Under the pieces are notes generated by a model, which searched no databases, was not told the origin of the DNA, and saw nothing but the letters and a program-made list of their open reading frames with translations. The position numbers were made by a program, and so were the translations under genes. 20,126 nucleotides of DNA from Promethearchaeia archaeon (GTDB lineage: Archaea; Asgardarchaeota; Lokiarchaeia; Sigyniarchaeales; SOKP01), in NCBI GenBank assembly GCA_029856375.1, contig JAHQWX010000002.1, positions 1 through 20,126 on the forward strand, written 5' to 3'. The number at the start of each line of letters is the position of its first letter. Within the stretch, counting starts at the first letter, position 1. This document shows, piece by piece, positions 1-7,287 of the stretch.

Positions 1-871
1 ACTCAAAAGCTCTCGAGACAGATGCATCAAATTCGTATAAGTTCATCTCATAGACAGTGGTTAGGTTTTTATAGAAGAACTGAATGATAGAAATTCCAGA
101 TTTATTTAAATAGCGTAAATTCTCGTTCTTAAAGTCAATATTCACGAATTCATCACTAGGATTTGAAGCATTGATGAAGATATCGGAAGATACATTTTTC
201 CATCGATTCTCTAAATGATCCCACGCTTGTACCGTTAAATTCACATTTCCCGTAAAATTAGCCCTTAAATCAATGTCAAACCTACATATATGCGTGTAAT
301 TATATTTAACATCTATATATTTGGAGAAATTCAATGTCAATGTAAAATTAATTATATTATTTTCGAAAGAGACATTCCAAAATGTAAGTATATCATTATC
401 TGTGATATTCGAAAAACCACTATTGCCATTTGAGGTTCCATTATTTAGTTTTAATGTACCGTTGTCAACAAAATTATATGACGCTTCAGAGTAATCATAC
501 GCGAGATCATCTTCAAGCTCGTATGTAGTATTATAGTTTTGTTCGAATGTGAAATTAAATTCGCCGTAAGGCAATTTTGAATTGTTGTTAGGTGCAGCCG
601 TGAGGAACGAGCCATTATTATTTAACGAATTTGAACTATTTATCATATAGACTCGTACAGTTTGATTTTGTCCATCGCCATAAATTGGTTCGTCTAAATT
701 AGCCGCGTAATGCAATTGGTTTTCAATATTGTTCTCATTCTCATCTTCTAAAATATCATCGAAATCTTGAAGAATTGAATGGTTGGGATTAAATAGAAAC
801 GAACTCAAAGTTAGAAAAATCAAAATGCTAGATAATACGCGATTTCTAAACTTTGATTTACTCTTATTCAC
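1..871 (-). CDS. Secreted, sequon-rich surface protein, N-terminal part (runs off the left edge)
   Basis: The minus strand stays open from a GTG at 871 to the window edge, giving about 290 residues with no stop, so the C-terminus lies outside the window. Residues 1-30 have a basic start (NKSKSKFRNR) followed by a hydrophobic stretch (VLSSILIFLTLSSFLF), which fits a signal peptide or signal anchor. After an acidic Asp/Glu/Asn spacer, the chain is rich in Asn, Phe, Tyr and Thr with beta-type alternation, and I count about 19 N-x-S/T sequons. This suggests a heavily N-glycosylated extracellular domain, such as an S-layer-like protein, adhesin or carbohydrate-binding protein. I do not recognise a family. 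GTG at 871 is chosen because an in-frame TAA lies just upstream, no ATG is available, and a TATA-like box sits about 25 bp upstream, consistent with a leaderless transcript. It is transcribed divergently from the gene at 1095. Confidence 0.75.
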   Translation of the reverse strand, partial: MNKSKSKFRNRVLSSILIFLTLSSFLFNPNHSILQDFDDILEDENENNIENQLHYAANLDEPIYGDGQNQTVRVYMINSSNSLNNNGSFLTAAPNNNSKLPYGEFNFTFEQNYNTTYELEDDLAYDYSEASYNFVDNGTLKLNNGTSNGNSGFSNITDNDILTFWNVSFENNIINFTLTLNFSKYIDVKYNYTHICRFDIDLRANFTGNVNLTVQAWDHLENRWKNVSSDIFINASNPSDEFVNIDFKNENLRYLNKSGISIIQFFYKNLTTVYEMNLYEFDASVSRAFE

Positions 872-888
872 TCGTAAAACACTTATTT

Positions 889-903
889 AAATTATAAAAA
901 ATT
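889..903 (-). promoter_or_regulatory. TATA-like promoter for the secreted-protein gene
   Basis: Read on the minus strand, an A/T stretch containing TTTTTTATAATTTAAAT lies here. Its centre is about 25 nt upstream of the GTG at 871, the archaeal TATA-to-start distance expected if the mRNA begins at or next to the start codon. The whole divergent region 872-1094 is very AT-rich, so the exact box is uncertain. Confidence 0.4.
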
Positions 904-1067
904 TAAATTACAGTAAATTTTAAAATTTTCCAATTGATTGAATTTATTTTTAGGATATTAAGTCAATTTTTTAGTAGAATTGATTTAATTTCGCTTCTTA
1001 TTGGTTCGTAAAAACAAAAATTTACTATGGAACAAATTAAACAGATAACAAATAGATTTATTAGCGT

Positions 1068-1078
1068 TTTTTTATATT
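1068..1078 (+). promoter_or_regulatory. TATA-like promoter for the longin-like gene
   Basis: TTTTTTTATAT lies about 22-25 nt upstream of the GTG at 1095, the distance expected of an archaeal TATA box for a leaderless transcript. AGAG just before the GTG could alternatively act as a weak ribosome binding site. Confidence 0.4.
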
Positions 1079-1094
1079 TTTATTATAATTAGAG

Positions 1095-2477
1095 GTGTGG
1101 GTTGTCGAATTGACGTATTTTAAGCTTGTTTTGGGATTCGAATGCGGAGTTGACAAAAATGTCTGTACTTTAGGATATCCAGACTATTGCTCTCGTTGTA
1201 TTTACAAGAAATTATCTGAAGCTAATATTATTGTCGATAAAGTTGATGCAGTAGAGCAAGATACCGACGAAAAGAGACAATTAATGACTTACAAACATAT
1301 TTGGACAAAATATAAGGACGTTTTAAACATCAGACATATTATTGTCCTATCGTTAGATGGCATGCCTGCGTTTAACATGGCTGTTGGCGACCATCCCTTT
1401 GATGCAACCTTACTTTCTGGATTTATTCAAGCAAATATTATATTTTCAAAAGAAGGGTTAACGCAAAAAGATAAGAATGAAATCATTGAAGCGGATGTTG
1501 ATCGAAATTTCTACGAATTTCAGTACAAAAATTTCAACATTCTCCTTAAAAATGGAGCAAAAAGCAGAGTATGTCTGATATTAGAGACCAGTGCTTCTCA
1601 AAATTTAAGAGAATTATTATCAAATTTTGTAGATATTTTCGAAAGGCAATATAAAGATGCTATCTCTCGATTTGAACGGACAGGGAAGCTTGAATTATTA
1701 GCTACTGCTAGGGATTTAGTCGAAAAAACCTTCGAGATAAATATGATTTATCCTCAATCTTTTTCTTCCCAAATGCCCCCTAGTGTATTTGAGAAATTCA
1801 ATTTAGTACAAAAGGCCGTTTACGATTTTGGGAACGACTTGTTAAAAGATAAGCCTTATTTCTTTATTCCTAATCTTTTAAACAGAACTGCAAGAATTTT
1901 GGGAACGATTCCAAGAGATGAAATACTTTGGAACATATATCAGATGATTCGTGACGAAATCATTATTTATAAGGACTTGGCATTCACCAGAGATGAGATT
2001 GAGCTTCAGGAGCAGCGAATAAAAGAGAGGGCAGATGAAATTCAATTGATTTTGGAGAAGAGAGAGATCAAAGATATAATAGAGGAGTGCAAATTTTTAA
2101 GCGTAGAAGAGGCAAAACGAAAGATGAATATATATTTAAAAAAGGGCGACATAGCAAAAAAGAATGCGATGTATCAAGAATCCTTGGATGAGTACGAAAA
2201 AGCTTTAGCTTACGCCAAAGAATTTGACATTCAACCGGAAGTCGGAAAGATTTCCTTTCAAGTGTTAGAAGTCTTAAAATTAAACAAACAGGTTGAATTA
2301 GATTTCGCGAAAGACCAGGTCAACAAATTCGAAAAAAAGAAGGATTACGTTAAAGCGCTTAAATATCTCTTTGAAGTTAAGGATTTACTAATCTCCTCCT
2401 ACGATGTAGAAAAAAATGAAAAAAGTTTAGCAAGAACTGAGCAACACATAAAAAAAATTCAGAATCTTTTACGCTAA
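1095..2477 (+). CDS. Longin-like domain protein with N-terminal Cys cluster and C-terminal coiled coil/TPR-like helices
   Basis: This is a 460-residue soluble protein starting with GTG. Residues 17-35 hold C17, C24, C32 and C35 (C-x6-C-x7-C-x2-C), a possible zinc site. Residues about 79-187 look like a longin/roadblock-type fold: a beta hairpin (HIIVLSLDGMPAFNM), a helix, two further strands (FQYKNFNILLKN; SRVCLILE) and a long helix (LRELLSNFVDIFERQYKDAI). The remainder is helical: about 185-330 includes a charged coiled coil, and about 350-378 resembles a TPR unit (KNAMYQESLDEYEKALAYAKEF). Longin and roadblock modules commonly serve as platforms for small GTPases and are abundant in Asgard genomes, so a scaffold or GTPase-partner role is plausible but inferred. 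The downstream gap of 140 bp suggests it is not strongly coupled to the next gene. The exact fold assignment is uncertain; the helical repeat region is clearer. Confidence 0.6.
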   Translation: MWVVELTYFKLVLGFECGVDKNVCTLGYPDYCSRCIYKKLSEANIIVDKVDAVEQDTDEKRQLMTYKHIWTKYKDVLNIRHIIVLSLDGMPAFNMAVGDHPFDATLLSGFIQANIIFSKEGLTQKDKNEIIEADVDRNFYEFQYKNFNILLKNGAKSRVCLILETSASQNLRELLSNFVDIFERQYKDAISRFERTGKLELLATARDLVEKTFEINMIYPQSFSSQMPPSVFEKFNLVQKAVYDFGNDLLKDKPYFFIPNLLNRTARILGTIPRDEILWNIYQMIRDEIIIYKDLAFTRDEIELQEQRIKERADEIQLILEKREIKDIIEECKFLSVEEAKRKMNIYLKKGDIAKKNAMYQESLDEYEKALAYAKEFDIQPEVGKISFQVLEVLKLNKQVELDFAKDQVNKFEKKKDYVKALKYLFEVKDLLISSYDVEKNEKSLARTEQHIKKIQNLLR

Positions 2478-2505
2478 TTATCATTCTCTGTAATTTTTCT
2501 ATCTG

Positions 2506-2527
2506 AATTCAACATATATTTTGAATT
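2506..2527. repeat. Small AT-rich inverted repeat in the 2478-2617 gap
   Basis: AATTCAA, an 8-nt spacer and TTGAATT form a perfect 7-bp inverted repeat about 30 bp after the preceding stop codon. It contains no G/C-rich stem and no strong T-run, so it could be an operator-like site, part of a 3' end, or chance in AT-rich DNA. Confidence 0.2.
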
Positions 2528-2617
2528 GAATCATAAACTTATTTTAATTCAAAAACCGAATATATTAATGGATAATCTTAAGAATGATATGATCTTAAAG
2601 AAAATGTGTGAGAAAAA

Positions 2618-3787
2618 TTGGATGAGTATAAAATCGAAGATACTGTAGTTCTTATTGATTGTTCTCGTTCAATGATCAGAACAGATTTTAAACCAAGGCG
2701 GTTAATCGTTGCGCTAAAAACGATTAAAAATTTTATAACTACTAAGCTATCATTTGATCCTAAAGATCAAATCATGCTAATTTCTTATGGTAATCGAACA
2801 AAAAAGTTGTCTCCCTTTTCTAACGAAGAAAAAACACTACTAGAATCTCTGAAAAGTGTCGATATCTCCGGTACTGGAGACTTAGACGAAGGTTTAGCGT
2901 TTGCTTTACAAATGCTGGTTAACGAAATGAGAAAAATTGGTGGAAAAATTCAAAGGATTTTTATAATTACAGATGGAAAAATTGAGGAAGAGCGACCAAA
3001 ATTACAGAAAATGGTGGATGTTGCTCAAGGATTGGGTATATTTATAGATATTTGTCAAATTGGGAAGAGATTACATTATCAAGAAAATTTTTTGAAAGTA
3101 ATTTCACAAAAAACAAAGGGAGAATACGGCTATTTTAATAATTCAAAAGCTTTAATTAATGCGGGAAAATCGTTTGCATCAAAGAAAAATGTGAAAAGAT
3201 CGTCAGACTATCTTGCTCAAGAAGAAGAGAAAGGCAAAGCACCTCTGGTTGATGATATTGCCGTTGAACTACGCCGTCCAACATTATCAGAAATGAAGTT
3301 GATGGCTAGTGGAAAGGGTCAAGAAAAATGTCAGATATGCCATTCTATCAAAAATCCAATAAACAACGCAGATTTTTATGCAAGCGGAAGATATTGCCCA
3401 TCGTGTGGGAGACCATACCATTTACATTGCGCAGCGTTATGGGCAAAAAAATCAGATTACGGGGAAAGTATATTTCGCTGTCCATTTTGTTATTTCTTAC
3501 TTAAAGTCCCTTTATCTATTATGAAAATGGTAGAAAATGTTGAATCAGAAACTGAAGGGATAAAAATTCTTGATGATTTTAACGGGAAAACAACGAAGAT
3601 GGTAAAAATCTCATCAAGTAAAGTAGATGATATAGACGAATCTTGCTCGTACTGTAGGAATATATTCATTGGAGATTACGAGGTGTTCCGTTGTCAAAAT
3701 TGTGGTGCTTATTATCACGAACCGTGTTTAAATAAAATGTACAACGAGAATAAATCTTGTAGAAATTGTGGTGCTATTATCGAATAG
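2618..3787 (+). CDS. vWA-domain protein with two C4HC3 (PHD/RING-type) zinc fingers, p44/Ssl1- and Rpn10-like layout
   Basis: This 389-residue protein has an N-terminal von Willebrand A domain (about 8-195) with an intact MIDAS: D14-x-S16-x-S18, T86 and D119 in the FIITDG strand. A DFKPRRL segment (23-29) follows the MIDAS loop, resembling what I recall of Rpn10 (DFLPTRL) and TFIIH p44 (DLKPNRL). Two zinc fingers follow. The first is C238-x2-C241, C260-x2-C263, H268, C271 and C288-x2-C291, with an H-x2-C-x3-W signature. The second is C343-x2-C346, C359-x2-C362, H367, C370 and C381-x2-C384. The order vWA, zinc finger, terminal RING-like finger parallels eukaryotic p44/Ssl1. A ubiquitin-ligase, proteasome-receptor or transcription/repair role is possible, but all are inferred. 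The start is TTG: a stop lies just upstream in frame, and an internal start would cut into the MIDAS motif. It has a paralogue at 7288-8460. Confidence 0.75.
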   Translation: MDEYKIEDTVVLIDCSRSMIRTDFKPRRLIVALKTIKNFITTKLSFDPKDQIMLISYGNRTKKLSPFSNEEKTLLESLKSVDISGTGDLDEGLAFALQMLVNEMRKIGGKIQRIFIITDGKIEEERPKLQKMVDVAQGLGIFIDICQIGKRLHYQENFLKVISQKTKGEYGYFNNSKALINAGKSFASKKNVKRSSDYLAQEEEKGKAPLVDDIAVELRRPTLSEMKLMASGKGQEKCQICHSIKNPINNADFYASGRYCPSCGRPYHLHCAALWAKKSDYGESIFRCPFCYFLLKVPLSIMKMVENVESETEGIKILDDFNGKTTKMVKISSSKVDDIDESCSYCRNIFIGDYEVFRCQNCGAYYHEPCLNKMYNENKSCRNCGAIIE

Positions 3788-3908
3788 TCTTTTCTAAATT
3801 ATTAACCAACAAATCATAAACTTCATATTTTTATTAACTTTATTTACATTGTAAATATATGCGAAATATTTAGTGGTTACTTTAAATTCAGCAAGAGATG
3901 ATGCAAAG

Positions 3909-5975
3909 ATGAAATGGGTGTGTACTTCTGCTTGGCCTTACGTGAATGCAATACCACACTTAGGCAACATGATTGGAAGCGTTCTTTCATCCGACATCTT
4001 TGCGAGATATTTAAGATCTAAGGGCGAAGATGTGGTTTTTGTATCGGGGAGTGATATGCATGGTACTCCTGCAGCTGTCGCTGCAAAAAAGCAAAACATT
4101 ACACCAGACGAATTAACGAAAAAAAATCACCAAATTATTAAAGATTTATTTGAAAAATGGCAAATTTCTTACGATAATTACACTCAGACGCACAATCCTA
4201 TTCATATTAAATTTGTTCAAGAGTTTTATTTAGAAATTCAAAAAAACGGTTTCATATTTGAGAAGGAAATAGAATCTTTTTATTGCCAACACGATAGTTT
4301 CTTTTTACCAGACAGATTCATAGTTGGAACTTGTCCATATTGTGGATTTGAAGGTGCTCGTGGAGACCAATGTGATTCACCAGCTTGTGGAAAATTATTA
4401 GAACCAACAGAATTAATAAGACCTCGCTGTAATATCTGTGGAAATGAACCCATTCTGAAAAAGACTAATCATTGGTACTTAGACTTTCCCAAGTTAGAAA
4501 ACGAATTGGAAAAATTCGTTAAAGATAACGAGATAATCCCTGCAAATGCTCGCAGTGCTTGCTTAAACTCAATAAAAGAAGGACTACCAGAACGAGCAAT
4601 TACTCGCGATTTAGAGTGGGGCATACCCGCACCATTTAAGGGCGCTGAAAATAAAACAATTTATGTGTGGTTTGAAGCAGTTTTAGGATATATTTCAGCA
4701 GTTAAAGAATGGGCAGAGAAGATTGAAAAAGATAAGTCCAAATTTGAATATTTCTGGAACGATAAAAATACGCGATCTGTCTATTTTATTGGAAAGGACA
4801 ATATTATCTTTCATTTATTAATTTTTCCAGGCTTAATTCTTGCATACAATAAAAATAAGCCCGAACCAGAGAGATTTGAATTGCCTTATAATGTGTCTTC
4901 AACCGAGTTCTTAATGTATGAAAACGATAAATTTTCAAAATCTCGAGGTAAAGGGATTTGGATTGATGAAGCATTAGAATTAGCGCCATTAGATTATTGG
5001 CGATTCAATTTAATATTTAATCGTCCGGAAAAAAGCGATACTTCGTTTCTATGGTCAGAATTCCAAAACAACATAAATGTTTTAAATGATGTTGTAGGAA
5101 ATTTCATTCACCGTACCTTTACCTTTATTGACAGATATTTTGGTGGAATAGTAACCCCAATGGGAGAAACTGATGATGCTGATGCAATATTTCTCTCTAG
5201 TATGAAAAACATCGGTAGTGTTGTTGGAGATTTAATTGAACAATTTGAATTGAAAAAAGCTTTAAAAGAAGTAATCTCAATTGCTAGAGAAGCCAATGTG
5301 TATTTAACAGAAAAAGCACCTTGGCATCTAATAAAAGGAGATAAAGAAAAAACCGGCCATGTATTAAATATTTGCATCCAGTTTGTTCATAATTTAGGGA
5401 TCCTTTTAGAACCCTTTATTCCAGATTCTTCTAAAGCTATTTTTCACTATTTGAATGTGAATACTGAAAAAGAGCGGCCTAAATGGCCTCAAATTTCTGG
5501 CACTGCAATAAAAGCAGGTCATAAGATCAAGAAACCAAAACCTATTTTTCAAAAATTAGATGTGGAGGATTTAAAATTGAAATTAAAGGAAACCCGCGAC
5601 GCTAAAGCAGAAAAACCAGAGGTATCAGAGATTAAAAAAAAACAAATTGTTTCATATGATGAGTTCAAAAAATTAGATATTCGAGTAGCAAAAATTATTG
5701 ATGCTGAACCAATTGCAAAAACTGATAACTTGGTAAAACTAAAAATTGATTTAGGATTCGAACAGAGAACCTTAGTGGCTGGATTGGCTCAAATTTATAA
5801 CATTGAAGAGTTAAAAGGTAAAAAAATTGTTGTTTTAACAAATTTGGGATCCAGAAAAATGAAAGGCGTTTTGTCTCAGGGAATGTTATTAGCAGCCGTT
5901 GATGACGATGGGAATGTATCTCTTTTGACTTATGACAAAGATAAAGAAGTTAAGTTAGGTTCAAAAATCGAATAA
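3909..5975 (+). CDS. metG: Methionyl-tRNA synthetase with fused C-terminal tRNA-binding domain
   Basis: Class I synthetase that charges tRNA(Met) with methionine in the cytoplasm. From the ATG at 3909 it has 688 residues. The chain opens with MKWVCTSAWPYVNAIPHLGN, containing the HIGH-type motif as HLGN (about 17-20); KFSKS, the KMSKS motif, is at about 341-345. A zinc-knuckle insert includes C142-x2-C145, C155, C160 and C174-x2-C177. After an alpha-helical anticodon-binding region, residues about 575-688 form an EMAP-II/Arc1p-type OB tRNA-binding domain (SYDEFKKLDIRVAKIIDAEP onward). Many archaea encode this domain as a separate small protein, so the fusion is noteworthy but not rare. The GTG at 3873 is in frame and would add 12 residues; ATG at 3909 is preferred because the Rossmann strand begins immediately after it. 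The gene converges on the minus-strand gene ending at 5983, with 7 bp between stops. Confidence 0.95.
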   Translation: MKWVCTSAWPYVNAIPHLGNMIGSVLSSDIFARYLRSKGEDVVFVSGSDMHGTPAAVAAKKQNITPDELTKKNHQIIKDLFEKWQISYDNYTQTHNPIHIKFVQEFYLEIQKNGFIFEKEIESFYCQHDSFFLPDRFIVGTCPYCGFEGARGDQCDSPACGKLLEPTELIRPRCNICGNEPILKKTNHWYLDFPKLENELEKFVKDNEIIPANARSACLNSIKEGLPERAITRDLEWGIPAPFKGAENKTIYVWFEAVLGYISAVKEWAEKIEKDKSKFEYFWNDKNTRSVYFIGKDNIIFHLLIFPGLILAYNKNKPEPERFELPYNVSSTEFLMYENDKFSKSRGKGIWIDEALELAPLDYWRFNLIFNRPEKSDTSFLWSEFQNNINVLNDVVGNFIHRTFTFIDRYFGGIVTPMGETDDADAIFLSSMKNIGSVVGDLIEQFELKKALKEVISIAREANVYLTEKAPWHLIKGDKEKTGHVLNICIQFVHNLGILLEPFIPDSSKAIFHYLNVNTEKERPKWPQISGTAIKAGHKIKKPKPIFQKLDVEDLKLKLKETRDAKAEKPEVSEIKKKQIVSYDEFKKLDIRVAKIIDAEPIAKTDNLVKLKIDLGFEQRTLVAGLAQIYNIEELKGKKIVVLTNLGSRKMKGVLSQGMLLAAVDDDGNVSLLTYDKDKEVKLGSKIE

Positions 5976-5982
5976 TTACGAG

Positions 5983-7230
5983 CTATATTTTTAATACATA
6001 ATCAGGAACAAGTCTCGCTACTACTACGCCTAAATCAAGCTGTAATGTTTTTAGGATAACATTTCGACCTCTATACATAAATTGCATTTCTCTTGGATTT
6101 TTAAAGATTTTTTTTGTCTCTACTTTAGATTTCAAGTTGCAGAGAAAATATCGTTTATCCTCGAATTCAATTACCTGTTCTACATTTTTTACATCGGGAA
6201 ATGCGTAGCCACCTCCATGAGGTAAAATGTTAGCATTTAATAAAATATTAAGTAAATCGTATTTCTCTGCATTATCAAGAAAACCTCGATTTTTTAACAC
6301 AGTGTAAGAAAAATTAGCCTTTCCCTCAAAAATGTAGGCCGGTATATCGGCTCTTAAGCAGATTGGAAATAAATTTGATTGATCGTTGCCATTTTTTTTT
6401 GATAAATCGGTACTGTGACATCCCAAATAAGAATTATTATAATCTGCTAAAAATTGGTGGGATTTATTAGAAATTACTTCGTATTCATCAAACAGTTTAG
6501 TTCCAATCAGTTCTCTTTTTTCAGCCGCAAAATTTAAAGCGTAATCATGAAAATCTAAAAACTCCTTTGCATTGTTATCTTGAATAATGTATTGTTTTCC
6601 TAATGGCGTTTCTACTTGCGTTGCCATTTCTCTGAGCGTGTTTGATCCATCGACATATAAACCAATTCCGTATTTATCCGTCCGAAACTCTGAAACGGCG
6701 CCATGAATGATAAACATGTAAGGTGGAAAATCAATATCGGACAGATTTTTTGTTTCATATAAGTCAATAAAATGATTTCCTACATAGTAATCCCATTCTA
6801 GTTTAACTTCATGAAGGTGAAGTTCATGAGTTTTAATTTCTTCGATTCTTTTAATTATTTCTTGTGGGTCAGGTTTTTCGTAAAGACCGCCAACTAGCAA
6901 ACCGCAACAGTTGGGTTTGATATTTAAAAAAATAAATTTATCATCCCCCGGACCCCAATTAATCCTACCACCATAACTAATGCCAGAATTCCACCTATAA
7001 TTATTCCTTGAAATTGTCTCGTCTGGTGTTGAAATAAACACAGCGTTTGGAGTTAAACCATATTTATGCTGTATGTAATGAAATTGCGCTAGCCCATATT
7101 TCATATTTTCTTTACATAATTGACTTGCTCCATCGTTTAGACCAGTTGAAAATATGAAATTTTTTGCTCTGTCGAGAAGCTCTTTCTTACTTAATTTAGA
7201 GAAATTCTCTATTGATTCTTGAATATTCAT
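5983..7230 (-). CDS. Highly divergent RtcB-family (RNA ligase-like) protein
   Basis: This is a 415-residue protein; RtcB is usually about 480. Overall it looks unfamiliar, but motifs line up in order with the RtcB ligase fold as I remember it from Pyrococcus: NCCG (107-110) for the INCG cysteine; GNHFID (151-156) for GNHFLE; IIHGAV (174-179) for the MVHTGS histidine; a helix ending NFAAEKRELI (233-242) for NFAWANRQMI; SHQF (257-260) for AHN; PHGGG (337-341) for the guanylylated histidine of HGAGR; and a C-terminus VARLVPDYVLKI whose K414 matches the final conserved lysine. So the metal-ligand Cys/His set and the nucleotide-accepting His appear kept, while HRKGAT, GSMGT and the DxNCG aspartate are changed. 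RtcB joins RNA 2',3'-cyclic phosphate ends to 5'-OH ends with GTP and Mn2+. Activity here is uncertain; substrate change or RNA repair is possible. It lies 57 bp downstream of the vWA/zinc-finger gene on the same strand. Confidence 0.6.
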   Translation of the reverse strand: MNIQESIENFSKLSKKELLDRAKNFIFSTGLNDGASQLCKENMKYGLAQFHYIQHKYGLTPNAVFISTPDETISRNNYRWNSGISYGGRINWGPGDDKFIFLNIKPNCCGLLVGGLYEKPDPQEIIKRIEEIKTHELHLHEVKLEWDYYVGNHFIDLYETKNLSDIDFPPYMFIIHGAVSEFRTDKYGIGLYVDGSNTLREMATQVETPLGKQYIIQDNNAKEFLDFHDYALNFAAEKRELIGTKLFDEYEVISNKSHQFLADYNNSYLGCHSTDLSKKNGNDQSNLFPICLRADIPAYIFEGKANFSYTVLKNRGFLDNAEKYDLLNILLNANILPHGGGYAFPDVKNVEQVIEFEDKRYFLCNLKSKVETKKIFKNPREMQFMYRGRNVILKTLQLDLGVVVARLVPDYVLKI

Positions 7231-7287
7231 TACTTTTCGATAGAAACAAGCTACGCATTTCTTATTAAAAAAAGTTTTGAAAAAAAT

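Noticed and set aside
872..1094. Searched the divergent gap for tRNA, ncRNA or a repeat array
   Set aside because: Only AT-rich DNA with TATA-like elements and weak chance palindromes was seen; no cloverleaf or repeated unit.
2574..2600. Near-direct repeat ATCTTAAG ... ATCTTAAAG before the vWA gene
   Set aside because: It is a single imperfect pair of 8 bp in AT-rich DNA, too weak to call an operator.
3873..3908. Upstream GTG start for methionyl-tRNA synthetase
   Set aside because: It is possible, since a TATA-like stretch lies about 30 bp upstream, but the 12 added residues match nothing expected; the family usually begins right before the strand starting at the ATG at 3909.
4804..5377. 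Minus-strand open frames inside metG
   Set aside because: They lie wholly within the metG coding region and have no recognisable domain or promoter.
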